64,000 nt of DNA from Halicephalobus mephisto (Eukaryota; Nematoda; Chromadorea; Rhabditida; Panagrolaimidae), in the NCBI GenBank assembly GCA_009193035.1, contig SWDT01000086.1:124001-188000 (forward strand), given 5' to 3'. Numbering within the stretch: the stretch's first letter is position 1; every line of letters starts with the position of its first letter. The position numbers and the translations under genes are program-made. Shown here one piece after another: positions 11,499-22,805 of this stretch. The notes under the pieces are model-generated. The model was not told the origin of the DNA, ran no database searches, and saw nothing but the letters and a program-made list of their open reading frames with translations.

Positions 11499-12450
11499 AT
11501 TTTTGTTTTTGATGTTTTTGGAATATGGAAATTTATAAAAGTTTACAGAATTTAATGGGATATTTTTTAATGTTTAAAATGTGGAGATTTTTAAGTTTTT
11601 TGGAATTTTACAGTATCCAGTGGAAGGTAAAATTTTGGGATTTTACAGTATCCAGTGGAAGGTAAAATTTTAGAATTTTACAGTATCCAATTAAAAGTAA
11701 AGTTTTTAAGATTTTTATGCAAATTTCTAGGAACTTTCAAAATTTGAGAATTTTGGAATCTTACAGTACTCAACGGAGGGTTCTGGAATTTTTAGTATTC
11801 TTATATGGGTTTCTAGAATTCTCCGAAATTTTATATAAGCTTCCACAATTTAATGAAGAACTCCAGAATCTTGCAGTATCCAATGGAATATTCTGAAATT
11901 CTACAGATTCTCACGAAGATTTTTAGAATCTTCCAAAATTTCATAGAAGATTCTAGAGCTTTTTGGAATTTCGTAAAAATTTTCGAATATTTTTGAAATT
12001 CAATAAAAATTGAGATTTTCTATCTGAAATCTAAGTTTTCAGGAAATTTCAAATTAAAATTATTTAAAAAAATCAAAAAATTGTAATTTTCGAAATTTTT
12101 AGAAAATTAAAATTTTTTTTTATTTGTTCTAAAAAATTTTTCTTCGATTGGACTTCATCTAGGGCTTTGGGGAGATATCCAAATCCCTTACAGAATATGG
12201 TTTCGTTGACTAAGAACACCTGGAAGAAATGATAATCCGTTTTATTTCGTTTATCTTCTTACTTTTCAAAAGTGCCAAAGGCAACCCGTCTTTGGACTGG
12301 CGGAGGAGCTTCCAAAAACGTAAATTCTGTCTACTAATCGAAATCTAAATTTTTGAAAAAATTTTATTTTGTTAAATTTGAAAAATTTTCTTCAAATTCA
12401 TAAATTTCGTCGAAGTCCTCTGAAATAGAACTCGGGAATGGAGTAACTGT
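11499..12450. repeat. degenerate AT-rich repeats downstream of TAF1B-like gene
   Basis: Loose repeats of ggaattttacagtatccaatgga and ttctagaatttt type. About 12140-12340 is less AT-rich, but neither strand holds a convincing exon. Confidence 0.45.
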
Positions 12451-12454
12451 CGTG

Positions 12455-13145
12455 AAAGCGTAGTTTCCATGACTAGAGATATCCAGAATACCCGAAGCTA
12501 ACCAGTCCTTTCTCTATTGAAGGATATAAAAGGAAACACGCCATATCAAACGAGTTTTCTGGATATTAAACTATTATATCACTATATTATTATTGTAAAC
12601 GCGCAGTCTCCACGATTAAGGATATCTGGAATATCCAAGGTTAAACAATTTTCACTCTATTAAATATAAAAAGAAACACGTCATATCAGACAGTATTCCC
12701 TCAATATTACACTATTATATCATTATATTGTTGTTGTGGACATATAGTCTCCACGATTAAGGATATCTAAAATACCCGAGGTTAATTAGTTCCCTCCCTA
12801 CTGAGTATAAAAAGAAACACGTCATATCAGACAGTATTCCCTGGGTATTACACTATTATATCACTATATTGCTATTATGGACACGTAGTCTCTATGATTA
12901 GGGATATCTGGAATACTCGACGCTAATCAGTCCTCTGTCTACTAAAAAGCACGTGGTATCAGACGAGGTTCCTGAGTGTTTCACTATTATATCGTAATAT
13001 TGCTATCGCGGACGTATAGACTCCATGACGAGAAATATTCAGAGCGTTCGAGGCTAATCAGTTCCTTGTATGCTAAGAGACAAAAGAAACACGTCATATC
13101 AGACAGTATTCCCCGGGAGTTGTGCTTATATCTAATATTTCCTTA
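12455..13145. repeat. satellite of about 141 bp, five copies
   Basis: Units carry (c)cacgattaaggatatctggaat, aaagaaacacgtcatatcag and cactattatatcactatatt in the same order. The first motif falls near 12467, 12611, 12752, 12892 and 13022, so the period is 141-143 bp with one shortened unit (130). Copies are clearly diverged. Confidence 0.8.
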
Positions 13146-13384
13146 TATTTGTGTCTAATAGAAGACATAACAGTAACTGAAGGTTTCTGGACAACCGTCG
13201 GAATCAGGCTGACATCAGAAAAAAGAACTTATTCGACCAGGGGCTAAGTACCCCTTGGGGTAGAAGTTGGAGATATTCCTTCCTGGATATTAAACACAGG
13301 AATGAACAAAGAAATCCCCATTGTTGAGTTTCCGATATAAATTTGAATTTGATGGATGAACTCTGATTTCTTTATTGACCGAAA

Positions 13385-15959
13385 ATGGAATCTGAAAAAA
13401 ACGAAAACGAACATCTCATGCAAAGTTCGAACTTTACCGAATCTGATTCTGCTTCGAAATTGGCTCAACAGGATTTGAAGGACGAAATCCTCACGGATAA
13501 CCAGGAATCCGTCGACATCAGGGACGTTACTCATGAAAGTGTCTGGACTTTGCTGATTCAAGTAAGTCTTTTATTTTTCAAATATGACAATTTTAGGAAG
13601 TCGAGAAAAAAGTAGAAATTTTCGTTTTCAATTTATACTTTTATTTTTCAATCACATTCAGAGAAGATTACGGAATATAAGTCTTTTTAGATTCTTAGTC
13701 TTCTGAAGTTGTTGAAAATTAAACATCATTGTAGGAGATATCTATCAAGACTCAGATTCAGAATCCTTGTTTCAATTCATTTTAGAAATCTCAGATTCTG
13801 AATCCTCGTTTCAAAAATCATTTTAGAAATCTCAGATTCTGAATTTATAAATTACTTCAGAAGATTCAGAGTATGAATATCTTTCCAAAAAATAAGTTAG
13901 AAAGCTCTGATTTTAAATCGCTTTTTTGAAAGCAATAGATTCTGAATTCTGCTTCAGAATCCACTGCAGAATGTTCAGGATTCAGAATCCCATCCGAAGA
14001 ACTTGGACTTTGATATTTCGTAATCTTGCCAGGACGTGGATATATGAACGCAAACTTCAAATTCGAAAATTTTCATTTATCTTCGAAATTTCCGATTTTT
14101 TCAAAAATGTATTATATGAATTTTTCAGAGCTTGTTTCCATTATTTATTTCTGGAGCTGGATTGATCGGAAACGGACTGTTACTGAATCTGTGGCAGAAT
14201 GGAGAGTTCTACTCGCAGATACACGAAGCTTTCATCCTGACCCCGGCTCTGCTTGGGTTGAAGGGCAACATAGAGATGACTTTCGTTTCTAGACTTGCTA
14301 CTGCTGCTCATCAAGGGAAATTCGACAAAACTGGATCTAGATTATCCATAATTTGGGCGAATATGGCATTGATCCAAATCCAAGCTATTGTTGTTTCGTT
14401 TTTTGCCTCAGGGATTTCAGTTATCACTTCGACAGTTGGTTGTGGATTCCATTTTGCAGATTCACTCATGATGACGGTTTCTGCCATAATCGCTAGTTCT
14501 GTTTCTTCCGTCTTGCTCGGATTCTCGATGATCGGACTTGTTTTATTTTCCAGAAAATTCAGGATTAATCCGGACAACATCATGGCCCCGATCGCGGCCA
14601 GTTTCGGGGACTTGATTACTTTTTTATTTTTTGTAAGTCATTATTTTTAACCACTTAATTACAGTACTATTCAGGTAGGAATAGGAACAGCGTTAATCTT
14701 CGGATGCCAAAAATCCACTTGTTGGATCGCTGTTGGGATTCTGATTTTTTATATTTCCTCGATCCCTCTTTGGATCTGGATAGCTAATAACGATCACACT
14801 CGAGAAACCTTAATCTGGGGCTGGATATCCATCGGAATCGCTGTAGTACTCAGCAGTATTGGCGGATTTATCCTGGAACAAGCGGTGTTCAAGTTCCAAT
14901 ATTTGGCTCTGTTTCAACCTCTACTTTGTGGTCGGTTTTTAAATTATTAATCTTTACTTGCATGTAATGTGGTATTTGTATCCTAAATATTTGTATTCTG
15001 GATGTTTATTTTTCAAATATTTGTATCCCGGACAGTTGTATCCTAGATACTTTATACTCTTAATATTTGTATCTCAGATACATATGCCTTAAATGTTTGT
15101 GTACCATGCACTTGTCCAGAACATGTGTCTTAGACTATTGTATCCCAAACGTTTGTGTCCCAAACTATTGTGTTGCAAACTTTCCTATTTGGCATATCTG
15201 TGTCCCAGACTGTTGTGTCCCATGATATCTGTATCTTATACTATCTGTGTCCCAGACTATTATGTCCCATAATATTTATACCCTATACCATCTGTGTCCC
15301 AGACTATTATGTCCCATGATATCTGTGCCCTATACTGTGCCCCAGACTGTTGTGTCCCATAATATTTGAGTTCCATCATATCTGTGTCCCAAAATGTTTA
15401 CATGAACTTCTTCAGGATTAGCAGGAAATCGAGTTGCTGTCCAATGTTCTCGATTGAGTACCTGTTTCCACACTGGAGGTAGAGCTCCAGGAGAGGTCCT
15501 TCCGATGGACACCTTTCTGCATCGATTGAATCCATGGAACACTTTTAATTGCAAGGACATTCATTCGAAATCCGCAATGGTCCTCATAACATTAGCTTTA
15601 CCTTCACACTTTTTGTTCATGTTAATAATCTTCTGGATCAACGGAAAATTGAATTTTCACTGGGAACTGGTGCTGTCTTATTTGTTCGCAGCTTTCATTC
15701 AAGTTTGTGTCCCTGGTATTTTAAAATTGATGAAATTTTTCAGATTATTTTTTTAATGTACATTTGCCAACTTTTGGTGTACACTTTATGGAGGTTGAAA
15801 ATCGATCCAGATCACGCAGCAATCCCGATTCTGACATCAATTAGTGACGTGCTAGGAATCGGTCTGTTAATGATAGTCTTTCTGTTTTTAGAAAACACGA
15901 GTCCGAGCAGCGTTGGAGTTTTCGATAAGGGAACCAATGAAGTTGGTGTTTGTTTATGA
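13385..15959 (+). CDS. SLC41-family Mg2+ transporter (MgtE-like)
   Basis: Divalent-cation transporter of the plasma or organelle membrane. Exons 13385-13561, 14129-14632, 14675-14930, 15416-15702 and 15744-15959 give 479 residues, close to SLC41A proteins. Signature segments are LTPALLGLKGNIEMTFVSRL after TM1, NPDNIMAPIAASFGDLIT at the end of the first repeat, GLAGNRVAVQCSRLST opening the second repeat, and DPDHAAIPILTSISDVLG near the end. These are the two symmetrical MgtE-type halves. The first 59 residues are a polar, acidic cytosolic tail. The second half of the family motif (usually GVGGNLVA) reads GLAGNRVA, a small departure. All junctions are GT-AG and in frame. Confidence 0.9.
14940..15412. 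repeat. minisatellite in SLC41 intron 3
   Basis: Short units of the form tgtgtcccagactattgtgtcccat and variants fill the intron between exons 3 and 4, with irregular period of about 22-46 bp. Confidence 0.7.
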
Positions 15960-16695
15960 CAAACAATTTCTTTATTGCACCTGTGTATCAAAGCAAAATT
16001 GCCAAGCACTGAGCACTGTTACCAGATATATCAGATATACGACAAACAATAATTTTCTCAAAGCGCGAATTTCGAGGCTGTAGAATTAAATTATTTCGAA
16101 ATCTTTGAAGATTTTTAGAATCTTGAGGAAGTTTTTAGTCTTCTAAAAATCAAATGGAAGATTCTGAAGATTTTAAGAAGTTAGTCAAAATTTTCAGAAT
16201 CCAATTGAAGATTCTGAATTTTTAGAAATTAAAAAAAATTGTGAAGACAAAAATTTATCTCAATCTTCAGAATCCAATTGAAGATTCTGAATTTCCAAAA
16301 ATTTCAGAGATTTTAAAAATTTATTTGAATTTTCGGAATCCAATTGAAGATTCTGAATTTCCAAAAATTTCAGAGATTTTTAGAAATTAAAAAAAATTCT
16401 GAAATAAAAATTTATCCGAATCCTCCAGAATCCATTAGGAAATTCCGAAACTTTCTAGAATCTCAGAAGTTTTCAGAATCTAGTAGAAACTTTTAGAACA
16501 GCATCTGAAACCCAGGATTTTCAGAAATATCTGAAAACTCGTGTCGAGACTATTTCGTAACAATTTTTATTTATTATTTTTTTACTAGAATCGAAAACCA
16601 AATTCACAATTCTAGAAAAATCTTAAAAATTCGTGTTGATATGATTTCGTAAATAACATCAATTTTAAATTTTCGAATTATTATGATTATTTTGT
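15960..16695. repeat. repeat-rich spacer between convergent genes
   Basis: Three near copies of gaatccaattgaagattctgaat occur at about 16200-16360. The dispersed cgtgtcgagactatttcgtaa motif is at about 16540-16560, with a weaker copy near 16630. No gene. Confidence 0.55.
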
Positions 16696-18229
16696 TCATT
16701 TGGAAGTATCCAGGACGATTCGGCCTTTGATTTGTCCTTTGTCCAATTTAGGAAGGATTTCCGGCAACTCAGTAAGGCCCCTTATCTCGAGGGGGATGTC
16801 GATGAGCCCTCGGGAAAGGAACATCGTAGCTTCTGCGAAATCTTCTCTGTTGCCTAGAATCGAGCCCTTCAGCTTGATTCCTTTGAGGAGTACGGTATGT
16901 ATGTCAACAGTGAAATTTCCTTTTTCTGGAATTCCTACAAGGACGATGGTTCCTGTTTTCCTGATGTAGAGCATACTGTCTTCGATTGGCTTGTGATGAG
17001 GAGCGATGTTCACAACGCCGTGGGGGCCGCCGTTGGTGAATACGATGATTTTTTTGACGAGGTCGGGGTGGGTGGCATCGAAGAAGTGCTCAGCACCGAG
17101 GTCGAGACAGTGCTGTTGCTTGTCGGATCCGAGATCCACCGCGATCGGCCGCATCCCCATGGCCCGGGCGAACTGCAGTGCGAACGACCCCAGACCCCCC
17201 GCGGCCCCCGTGATCACCACGAACTCCCCCGGCTTCACATTCGACTCCTTCAACGCCCGATACACCGTCACCCCCTGAATGTTTTCCATACAAAATTACA
17301 ACTCCCACAAATTCTAGAATCCAATATAAATTCCAAACCTTTAGAATCAGATAATTCTGGAAGTTTTATGGAACTTCTAAGATTCTAACTTTCCAGAATC
17401 TATGGAAGCTTCTAGAGTCCACTATAAAATTCCGAAACCTTTAAAATCATAAAACATTTCTGGTTTCCTAAAATCTACAAAGGTTCTAACTTTCCAGAAT
17501 CTGATTTTAATTTTCGAAGCTATTTTAAAAAATTCCACAAATTTCGGGAATTTTCGGAACTTTATTTCAAGTGTAGTAGAAATATTTTTTAATTTTCCAA
17601 ATAAAAACTTTTAAAATAATAAAATTTTACGAAATTTAATTTTTAAGATTTTTGAGAATAATAAAATTTTTAAAAACTTAATTTTTAAGGATTTTTAATT
17701 TAAAAAAATACCTACAGCACACTGTAGAGGAGCGGCTGCAGCTAGATCTACGTTGTCCGGGATAAGAAGAGCTTGGTCTTCAGAAATGACACCGTATTCC
17801 TGGAAGGTTCTAAAACGCCTCCAATCACCTACTCCTGTGTCCCTCAACTTACCCGGACTTGTCAGCAATACAGGACTCTATATTTTCACAAAAATGTTCG
17901 TACTTGTGTTTCTGGCAGAACTCGCACTTGTTACAGGCCCTAGTGTAGATCTTTATCCCGACTCTGTCACCGATTTTGAACTTGGTCACTTTGGATCCCA
18001 CCTTGACGACCACCCCAGCCCCCTCGTGTCCGGCCACCATGGGCAGCTTCAGACCAGGGACGGGAATTTCGTTTCTCATGAAACAGGCGTCCGTGTGGCA
18101 GACTCCGGAATACTTAATGTTCACCAAGAGCTCGTCGTCGAGGGGCTCTGGAAGCGGGATCGAGACGAGCTTCACATCAGTCCCGAACTCGTAGATCATC
18201 TGGGCCCTTTGGGTCTTCGGAAGAGACAT
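16696..18229 (-). CDS. zinc alcohol/sorbitol dehydrogenase-family enzyme (sodh-like), copy A
   Basis: NAD-dependent medium-chain dehydrogenase, cytosolic. Exons 17853-18229, 17716-17809 and 16696-17274 give 349 residues, the normal length. I chose ATG 18229 because the codon 15 bases upstream is GTG. Catalytic zinc ligands are visible: C44 (SGVCHTD), H68 and E69 (GHEGAG). The structural-zinc cysteines are C99, C102, C105 and C114; the last gap is one residue longer than usual. The Rossmann motif GAAGGLG lies at 180-186. It resembles C. elegans sodh-1/sodh-2. Copy B is divergent, 475 bp away. Intron 2 and the first 266 bp of exon 3 are nearly identical to copy B while the other exons differ strongly. 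Confidence 0.93.
17009..17689. repeat. left arm of ADH inverted repeat (conversion tract)
   Basis: The reverse complement of this segment matches 19959-20669. In the exon part (17009-17274) I see only two mismatches. In the intron part there are scattered changes and one 26-bp insertion in the right arm. The match stops abruptly at GTTGTGAA within exon 3 and near the end of intron 2. The exon part is strikingly GC-rich (gggggccgcggggggtctgg) in an AT-rich region. Confidence 0.9.
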
Positions 18230-18704
18230 ATTGAAAAAAGTCACAAGGGCCTAATTAGACCAACAATCAAAACTGGTCGTTTTCACTTTCGATTGATAAA
18301 CAAGATTATTGTTTGGCCCGTTTTTCCTTGAAATGCGCTCAGACTTCCCCGACTTATTTCATCTCGTTGAACAAGCGACTCGGGTTCTGCCTTGTTCAGG
18401 CAAAGCCACTTTGAACAACGTCGTCCACCGAGGAATAACCTTCAATCATCGCGCGAGTGATCCTTTTTCAAATTCTTTCATAAAACAACTGTTCTCTTTT
18501 CTTTTCGACTGAGTTTGTTCGTCGCGTCAGACAAAAAGAGAAAAATTTTAAATTTCATTTTTTCAGTTTATCCTCGAATTTAATTTTTTATCAACTACAA
18601 AATTTATTGTTTGTATCGGTGTGTTCTGAATTCGATCAACGAAAATCGACGGGCGGGGTTAAGAAAAAAAATATAAAAAGAAATAAAAAAATCGAAAATT
18701 AAAA
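18230..18704. promoter_or_regulatory. shared upstream region of two divergent ADH genes
   Basis: A 475-bp spacer between start codons of opposite genes, so it probably holds both promoters. It contains a TTGATAAA (about 18294) and TTTATC (about 18567), GATA-type sites like those of intestinal genes. A TATAAAAAG at about 18672 is only 30 bp before the copy B ATG. Which of these work is not known. Confidence 0.45.
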
Positions 18705-21024
18705 ATGGAAGTCCCAAAAACTCAACGTGCTCTTGTTGTCCACGATTTTTCCAAAGGTCCGGTTCTCGAAACGAATTATCCGGTAAAAGAACCAGGAAAC
18801 GGAGAAATTTTGGTTCATATCAAGTACAGTGGAGTTTGTCATTCCGATGTCGAACTTGTCGAAGGCAAAAGTGCCGTGCCGATTCCTCTGCCGGCAGTGT
18901 GCGGACACGAGGCTACTGGAATCGTCGCAAAAGTCGGAGAAAATGTAACCAATTTCACAGTCGGCGAAAAAGTCGGAATTATGGTATGTTTTAATTTTTT
19001 AACTAAAAATTTATTAAAAAAACTATTTTTAATTTTTATAATAACACAATTTTCTAATTAAAGTTAAAAATTCTAAAACTTTGAAGTAATTTTCTGAAAA
19101 TATTTTTATTTTCATAAAAGTGTGAAAATCGTAACTGATATTGTTCACATTTCGCCAAAAAATTAAATTTTAATATTGTTCACATTTCGCCAAAAAATCA
19201 AGTTTGGCATTCATTTATATTTCGTCAAAAAATTAAATTTTGATATTGTTCACATTTCGCCAAAAATCCAAGTTTGGCATTCATTCACACTTTGCCAAAA
19301 AATCAAGTTTGGCATTCATTCACATTTCGCCAAAAATCCAAGTTTCATATTCATTCACATTTCGCCAAAAACCTAAATTTGGCATTCATTCACACTTTGC
19401 TACAATTTGATTTTCAATTTTCTATATTACAAACTTTTGGAATTCAGTAATAGATTCTGAAACATTCCAAAATTAAATAGAAATTTCTGAAACTATCTAA
19501 AATTAAAAACATCAAAATCTTGCAAAATTTTTAGAATTCAATAAAAATTTCAAAATCATCTAAATTTAAAAATCAAAAAAGTTACAGAAATTAATGTTGA
19601 AAAAATTTGATAAAAATGTTTATTTTTGAAAAATTAAAATAATTGTAAATTTCAGATGACATTTTTCAGTTGTCAAAATTGTGAACACTGTAAAGCGGCC
19701 AGTGAATTCCACTGTGAAAAAGTGAAATACGCCGCTGTCCATGTTCACGGAACTTTCCAGGAGTACACCGTCGTCGCCGCTCACCATGTCCATCGGCTTC
19801 CGGAGAACGTCGACATGGCTAAAGCGGCATCTTTGCATTGTGCTGTAAGTTTAGTTTTATTATTTTAAAAAATCTTAAGAATTAAATTTTTTAAAATTTT
19901 ATTATTTTCAAAAATCTTAAAAATTAAATTTTGTTTAGTTTTATTATTTTCAAAATTCTTAAACATTAAGTTTTTAAAAATTTTATTATTCTCAAAAATC
20001 TTAAAAATTAAATTTCGTAAAATTTTATTATTTTAAAAGTTTTTATTTGGAAAATTAAAAAATATTTCTACTACACTTGAAATAAAGTTCCGAAAATTCC
20101 CGAAATTTGTGGAATTTTTTAAAATAGCTTCGAAAATTAAAATCAGATTCTCGAAAGTTAGAACCTTTGTAGATTTTAGGAAACCAGAAATGTTTTATGA
20201 TTTTAAAGGTTTCGGGATTTTATAGTGGATTCTAGAAGCTTCCATGGAACTCTGAGAGTGTTCTAGAAGCTTCCATAGATTCTGGAAAGTTAGAATCTTA
20301 GAAGTTCCATAAAACTTCCAGAATTATCTGATTCTAAAGGTTTGGAATTTATATTGGATTCTAGAATTTGTGGGAGTTGTAATTTTGTATGGAAAACATT
20401 CAGGGAGTGACGGTGTATCGGGCGTTGAAGGAGTCGAATGTGAAGCCGGGGGAGTTCGTGGTGATCACGGGGGCCGCGGGGGGTCTGGGGTCGTTCGCAC
20501 TGCAGTTCGCCCGGGCCATGGGGATGCGGCCAATCGCGGTGGATCTCGGATCCGACAAGCAACAGCACTGTCTCGACCTCGGTGCTGAGCACTTCTTCGA
20601 TGCCACCCACCCCGACCTCGTCAAAAAAATCATCGTATTCACCAACGGCGGCCCCCACGGCGTTGTGAATGTAGCCACAGCGACGAAACCAGTAGAAGAC
20701 AGTATGCGCTACATCAGAAAACGAGGAACCATCGTCGTCGTAGGACTCCCCAGGAACCCCATCTTCCAAGCAAACATCATGGTACTCGTCAGCAAGGGCG
20801 TTACCCTCAAGGGATCCATCCTCGGATCTCGACGGGACATGGACGAAGTTATTTCGTTCTTCGCCAGAGGCATTATCAAGGTCCCCGTCAAAGTCATGAC
20901 CCTCGATGACGTCCCTGATGTCCTAAAAATGCTCCATGAAAACAAAGTCACCGGCAGAATCGTCGTTGATCCTTCACAAAAAAAAAATCAAGATTTTTCG
21001 TCCGATAAAAACTGCAAAATGTGA
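18705..21024 (+). CDS. zinc alcohol/sorbitol dehydrogenase-family enzyme (sodh-like), copy B
   Basis: Exons 18705-18983, 19656-19844 and 20404-21024 give 362 residues. It begins MEVPKTQRALVVHDF. Visible features are the catalytic zinc motif SGVCHSD, GHEATG with the zinc His-Glu pair, four structural-zinc cysteines with normal spacing (SCQNCEHCKAASEFHC), and GAAGGLG. The C-terminus carries an extra 13-residue polar, lysine-rich tail after the usual end (GRIVVDPS). Same family and likely same reaction type as copy A, but the substrate pocket residues in exons 1-2 differ, so substrates may differ. Exon 3 residues 157-245 are almost identical to copy A, through the shared inverted tract. Confidence 0.93.
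19140..19400. repeat. minisatellite of about 36 bp in ADH copy B intron 1
   Basis: About seven units of cattcacatttcgccaaaaa followed by tcaagtttgg or ttaaattttga. The open frame through it (19176-19376) is a repeat artefact. Confidence 0.85.
19959..20669. repeat. right arm of ADH inverted repeat
   Basis: Partner of 17009-17689 in opposite orientation, covering most of intron 2 and 266 bp of exon 3 of copy B. It holds an internal 26-bp duplication (ttctagaagcttccat twice, about 20230-20280) that the left arm lacks. Confidence 0.9.
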
Positions 21025-22635
21025 CGAAATGTAACTTAATCATCACGTTTTTCGAGAATATTTGACTTTTTGACGGAAATGTAACAATAGTCACGATTTC
21101 CATTTTTTATTAAGTCAAAATTTACGTTTCTTTTTGTGTAACAAATAATTTTTTGATTTGATAAATCTGTGCCAAGGACTATAAATAAAAATAAAAATAA
21201 AATTGGATATTTACAAACATTCTTTAAAATCAAAGCTCCAAGTTGCATGCAGTGTTCATAAAAGTAAAACCATGCAAGTTGCATGCAACATTTTTTAAAT
21301 AAAGAATATGCAAGTTGCATGCAATATTTTTGAAATAAAAAATCTATAGATTATATATAATATTTTTGAAATAAAGAATATGCATGTTGCATGCAATGTT
21401 CATAAAAGTAAAACCATGTATGTTGCGTGCAGTGTTCATAAAAGTTAAAATCCGTAACTTATATTCCATATCCATCAAAATTTGCAATTTGCATGTAATA
21501 TTCTTTAAAATCAAGTCTGCAATTTATTTGCAACATTCAGAACGGTTGGTAAGCATGCATATTTACATTTATGAAGACTTCGAAGTTAAAACAAAATCTT
21601 CAATGTTCTTACATTATTGAAACAGGTCAATGAAGATGAAAGTCAAAATTAAAATCAAATCTGCACTTTGCTTGCAACATTCAGGCAAATCGGCCAGTGT
21701 CAGAATTAAAACAAAATCTTTAATGTTTTTACAATATTGAAACAAATTAATAAAGGTGAAAATCAAAATTAAAATTAAATCTGCACTTTGCTTGCAACAT
21801 TCGGGCAAGTCGGCCAGTGTCAGAATTAAAACAAAATCTATAATTTTCTTGAAATACTCGAGCAAATCGACCTACCGAATTTTTGTGCTATAATTCAATT
21901 TTACTTTGATGTCAATCATTGCCTAGACCTCTGTGGTGAATTTGTAAAATGTGACTGGCCAAAAGACCGAAGAAACACTTGCCAGTTGTCTCGCATACAT
22001 TTATCGACTAAAAGAAGAACCACAGGAAATTTAATTCAGCCCTACAGCGACGTTCTTCCTTCATTCAACTTTGGAGATATTTTTTAAAATTCATGATTTT
22101 ATTTTATTTTAAATAATAAAACCAAAATCGTTGAAGAATTTGCTAATTTTCGAAATTTTCACCGAAAAAAAGGATTTACTGGCTTTGTGTTTTTTTTGTT
22201 TATATTTCGTAGACCGGTTTTTCCAACCTTTGCCAGAGCAAATTTGACAAATTTTCATTTAAAAGTAAACGTCTGATTTAAAATTTTTTTTCAATTTTTT
22301 CAATTTTCAAAAATTCAAAAAATTTTCTAATTTTTTTGAAAACTTTCTTTCGAGACCATTCTCCCATAAAATCAATTTCTTGTTCGTTAACTACTACAAC
22401 TTCAAAAAAAACATTTAAATTTTTGAATTTTAAAAAATCTAAAAACTTTTAATTTTTATATTTAAAATAGTATTATTTTTATCTTCTTTCGGTACTTGTA
22501 TAAAAGTGCATTTCTAGAAGGTATTTGACTTTTGAATAATTTATAAAATTTATCTTTTTTATTCGTAAATTATTTATGTATTTAATCAATATTATAAAAA
22601 GAAATATTATTTTTTCCGGAGCTTTTCCCTTTTCG
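21025..22635. repeat. tandem repeats downstream of ADH copy B
   Basis: At 21240-21540 units built on aagttgcatgcaa and gttcataaaagtaaaacc repeat. At about 21640-21860 a unit of about 120 bp (tctgcactttgcttgcaacattc...agtgtcagaattaaaacaaa) occurs twice. From 21900 to 22620 I see only AT-rich DNA without a gene. Confidence 0.6.
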
Positions 22636-22708
22636 CATTTGTGGCGCAGTGGTTTTCCGTCAGGACTGCGGCCTTGGAAACAAAGGAGGTTCGGTCCCCG
22701 GCCAAATG
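22636..22708 (+). repeat. tRNA-like / SINE-head sequence
   Basis: The sequence tggcgcagtgg is a good polymerase III A box and ggttcggtccc a good B box at tRNA spacing. The ends CATTTGT and CCAAATG pair at six of seven positions. The T stem pairs badly and no clean anticodon arm forms, so a tRNA-derived SINE or tRNA relic is likelier than a working tRNA. It lies about 100 bp before the GNAT start. Confidence 0.5.
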
Positions 22709-22805
22709 AGGAAAATTGCGTGTCATCTGAACGTAAATTGTATTTGCGTGCTTGATTGAGTCCCAGTGCGCTTCTGATGGCTTTTTTTAGTGGACTTTTA
22801 TTAAA

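Noticed and set aside
16897..17388. Long plus-strand open frames opposite ADH copy A (and 20290-20769 opposite copy B)
   Set aside because: They mirror the GC-rich ADH exon on the other strand, have no splice logic and no family features.
19140..19400. CRISPR-like regular repeats
   Set aside because: Eukaryotic intron minisatellite: repeat and spacer are equally conserved and there are no unique spacers.
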